Below, in pieces: positions 5,911 through 7,488 of a stretch of 7,488 nt of DNA (its first letter is position 1; each line of letters opens with the position of its first letter). A model generated the notes under the pieces. That model worked only from the letters and a program-made list of their open reading frames with translations. It was not told the DNA's origin and did no database searches. The DNA is from an uncultured Caulobacteraceae bacterium (lineage in GTDB: Bacteria > Pseudomonadota > Alphaproteobacteria > Caulobacterales > Caulobacteraceae), in the NCBI GenBank assembly GCA_946480495.1, contig CAMLKO010000046.1, positions 1 to 7,488 of the forward strand. The letters are read 5' to 3'. A program made the position numbers and the translations under genes.

Positions 5911-6587
5911 ACTTCGCCTTTCGACCCGCCCGAGCGGGTGAAGAGCTGCAAGGTGCGAAGCCGCGCCAGCCGCGCGCAGTCGGCGTTGTAGTCGGCCCGC
6001 CGGTCGGACACGAAGCCGTGCCCGGCGTCGTAGATGTAGACCGGCACTTCGGGGTGCGCCTCGATGATCCGCTCCACGACTTCCATCGGGATGCTGGCGT
6101 CGTGGCGGCCGAAATGGAGGATGGTCGGGCACTTCGGCTCTTCGTCCATCATCTCGACGATGCGCCGGCCGTAGTAGCCGGCCGCCGCCGCCACGCCCTC
6201 GCAGCGGCAGGCCGCCAGCCACGTCACCGCCCCGCCCCAGCAGAAGCCGGTGACGAACACGGGCGGCGCCAGCGCATCGATCGCCGCCTGCAGGTCGCCC
6301 TGGACCTGCTCCCACGGGGTGTTCTTCGAGTATTCGACGCCCTTGCCGATCCCGGCCGCGTCGTGCTCGGCCTCGAACCCGCGCTCGAGCCGGTCGTAGA
6401 AGGACGGCGCGATCACCTCGTAACCGTCCTGCGCGAAGCTGTCGCAAAGCTCGCGGATGTGGTCGGTGACGCCGAAAATCTCCTGCACGAGCACCAGCCC
6501 GCCCCGGCGCGCGTCAGGCGGTTGCACGTGGTAGGCGCCGAGTTCGAAGCCGTCGAAGCCGCTCTTCAGCGTGATCTGTTCGCCCAT
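5907..6587 (-). CDS. Dienelactone hydrolase family protein
   Basis: This is an alpha/beta-hydrolase of the dienelactone hydrolase group, probably cytoplasmic. Numbering from ATG 6587 (226 residues), the Cys-Asp-His triad is visible. The nucleophile is C116 in GFCWGG, the acid is D163 in GRHDASIP, and H190 is in AGHGFVSD. E36 in QEIFG matches the conserved glutamate that interacts with the nucleophile in this family. True dienelactone hydrolases act in chlorocatechol breakdown, but no catabolic genes are nearby. The substrate is unknown, and many such genes are general-purpose hydrolases. The start could instead be GTG at 6594-6596, three codons earlier; neither has a clear ribosome binding site. 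It begins 13 bases after the ychF stop on the same strand, so it probably depends on coupled or shared transcription. It ends convergently against the membrane protein gene with a 4-bp overlap. Confidence 0.9.
   Translation of the reverse strand: MGEQITLKSGFDGFELGAYHVQPPDARRGGLVLVQEIFGVTDHIRELCDSFAQDGYEVIAPSFYDRLERGFEAEHDAAGIGKGVEYSKNTPWEQVQGDLQAAIDALAPPVFVTGFCWGGAVTWLAACRCEGVAAAAGYYGRRIVEMMDEEPKCPTILHFGRHDASIPMEVVERIIEAHPEVPVYIYDAGHGFVSDRRADYNADCARLARLRTLQLFTRSGGSKGEV
5924..5939. terminator. Weak hairpin near the convergent gene ends
   Basis: ACCCGC (5924-5929) pairs perfectly with GCGGGT (5934-5939) across a four-base loop, 14 bases past the membrane-protein stop and inside the last codons of the opposing hydrolase gene. 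No T-run follows on the plus strand. It is the only terminator-like structure seen at this junction and may be chance in GC-rich DNA. Confidence 0.2.
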
Positions 6588-6600
6588 GGGGGCCACGCTA

Positions 6601-7488
6601 TCAGACGTTGAAGCGGAAGTGCATCACGTCGCCGTCCTGGACGACGTACTCCTTGCCTTCCTGGCGCATCTTGCCGGCTTCCTTCGCGCCCTGTTCGCCG
6701 TTCAGACGGACATAGTCGTCGTAGGCGATGGTCTCGGCGCGGATGAAGCCCTTCTCGAAGTCGGTGTGGATCTCGCCGGCCGACTGCGGGGCGGTGTCGC
6801 CCACGTGGATCGTCCAGGCGCGCGCCTCCTTGGGTCCGACCGTGAAGTAGGTCTGCAGGCCAAGCAGCGCATAGGCCTCGTGGATCAGGCGGTTGAGGCC
6901 CGGCTCGTGCAGGTCCAGCGTCTCCAGGAACTCGGCCCGCTCGTCGGGATCGAGCATGGCGATCTCGCTCTCGATCTTGGCGGAGATGACGACGGCCTTG
7001 GCGTTGTCGCGCGCGGCGCGTTCGGCCACCCGTTCTGAGAGCGCGTTGCCGGTCCCGGCCGAGTTCTCATCGACGTTGCAGACGTAGAGCGCCGGCAGCG
7101 AGGTCAGCAGCTGGAGCATGTGCCAGGCCTTCTCGTCCTCCTTCGACACCTTGGCGGCGCGGGCGGGGCGGCCGGCGTTCAGCTGCTCCAGCGCCAGGTT
7201 CACGAGGCGCAGGGTGTTGGCGCTTTCCTTGTCCGATCCGGCGCGTGCGCGCTTCTCCAGGTTCGGCACGCGCTTTTCGAGGCTCTCGAGGTCGGCCAGC
7301 ATCAGCTCGGTCTCGATGATGTCGAGGTCCGACAGCGGGTCGATCCGGCCCTCCACGTGGGTGATGTCGTCGTCCTCGAAGCAGCGGGCGACGAAGGCCA
7401 CCGCGTCGCAGTCGCGGATGTTGGCCAGGAACTGGTTGCCCAGCCCCTCGCCCTTCGAGGCGCCGCGCACCAGACCGGCGACGTCGAC
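6601..7488 (-). CDS. ychF: YchF/OLA1 family ribosome-associated ATPase (N-terminus outside window)
   Basis: This is an Obg-related P-loop NTPase that prefers ATP and binds ribosomes. It is universally conserved and linked to translation and stress responses. The window holds the last 295 residues; about 65 to 70 N-terminal residues, with the Walker A loop, lie beyond the right edge. Visible in order are DVAG (2-5) and GASKGEGLGN (9-18), the switch II block typical of YchF, and then a charged helical insertion (about 60-115). NVDE (138-141) follows, the NxxE variant that replaces the NKxD guanine-specificity motif and explains ATP preference, with SAK at 169-171. The C-terminal TGS domain (about 211-294) contains TIHVGDTAPQSAG, the FEKGFIRAE block and a DGDVMHFRFNV ending. 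The reading frame runs to the window edge; GTG 7468-7470 lies inside the G3 motif block and is not a start. The hydrolase gene follows 13 bp downstream. Confidence 0.97.
   Translation of the reverse strand, partial: VDVAGLVRGASKGEGLGNQFLANIRDCDAVAFVARCFEDDDITHVEGRIDPLSDLDIIETELMLADLESLEKRVPNLEKRARAGSDKESANTLRLVNLALEQLNAGRPARAAKVSKEDEKAWHMLQLLTSLPALYVCNVDENSAGTGNALSERVAERAARDNAKAVVISAKIESEIAMLDPDERAEFLETLDLHEPGLNRLIHEAYALLGLQTYFTVGPKEARAWTIHVGDTAPQSAGEIHTDFEKGFIRAETIAYDDYVRLNGEQGAKEAGKMRQEGKEYVVQDGDVMHFRFNV

Noticed and set aside
5055..6611. Plus-strand open frame of 518 codons spanning mtnP, the membrane gene and the hydrolase
   Set aside because: It overlaps three better-supported genes in other frames. 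Its composition is Arg/Ala/Gly low complexity.

Overview
The window is GC-rich, densely coding DNA from an alphaproteobacterium. The best guess is a Caulobacterales-type organism (Caulobacter, Phenylobacterium or Brevundimonas-like). This rests on codon use, on petA, petB and petC being separate genes (not a fused fbcH), on a FixK/FNR-type box and on the style of the intergenic repeats. The genus assignment is inference; no marker gene such as rRNA is present.

Layout, left to right. (1) The 3' end of a rightward gene, perhaps a CCA tRNA nucleotidyltransferase, stops at 109. (2) A gene-free stretch, 110-371, is almost filled by a nested, mirror-symmetric set of REP-like repeats (114-361). (3) Leftward genes follow: a small AbrB/MazE-type antitoxin with no toxin next to it (372-605) and the oxygen-dependent coproporphyrinogen III oxidase hemF (641-1513). 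(4) A 281-bp divergent intergenic region (1514-1794) holds a perfect FNR/FixK palindrome. (5) A tight rightward operon petA-petB-petC encodes the complete three-subunit cytochrome bc1 complex (Rieske protein, cytochrome b, cytochrome c1). mtnP (5'-methylthioadenosine phosphorylase) follows, with its ribosome binding site overlapping the petC stop, and then an unrecognised four-helix membrane protein. (6) Convergent to these is a leftward pair: ychF (N-terminus outside the window) followed by a dienelactone-hydrolase-family gene. That gene's stop codon shares a CTAG tetranucleotide with the stop of the membrane protein.

How it fits together: hemF makes protoporphyrinogen IX, the precursor of the hemes carried by PetB and PetC. 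It is transcribed divergently from petABC across one short control region with a single symmetric oxygen-responsive site. This suggests that heme supply and bc1 synthesis are adjusted together when oxygen falls. mtnP recycles a by-product of polyamine metabolism and looks like a passenger of the respiratory operon. Most of the window is conserved housekeeping DNA. No clearly new system is present. The points most worth a second look are the FixK box, the toxin-less antitoxin and the symmetric repeat element beside it.
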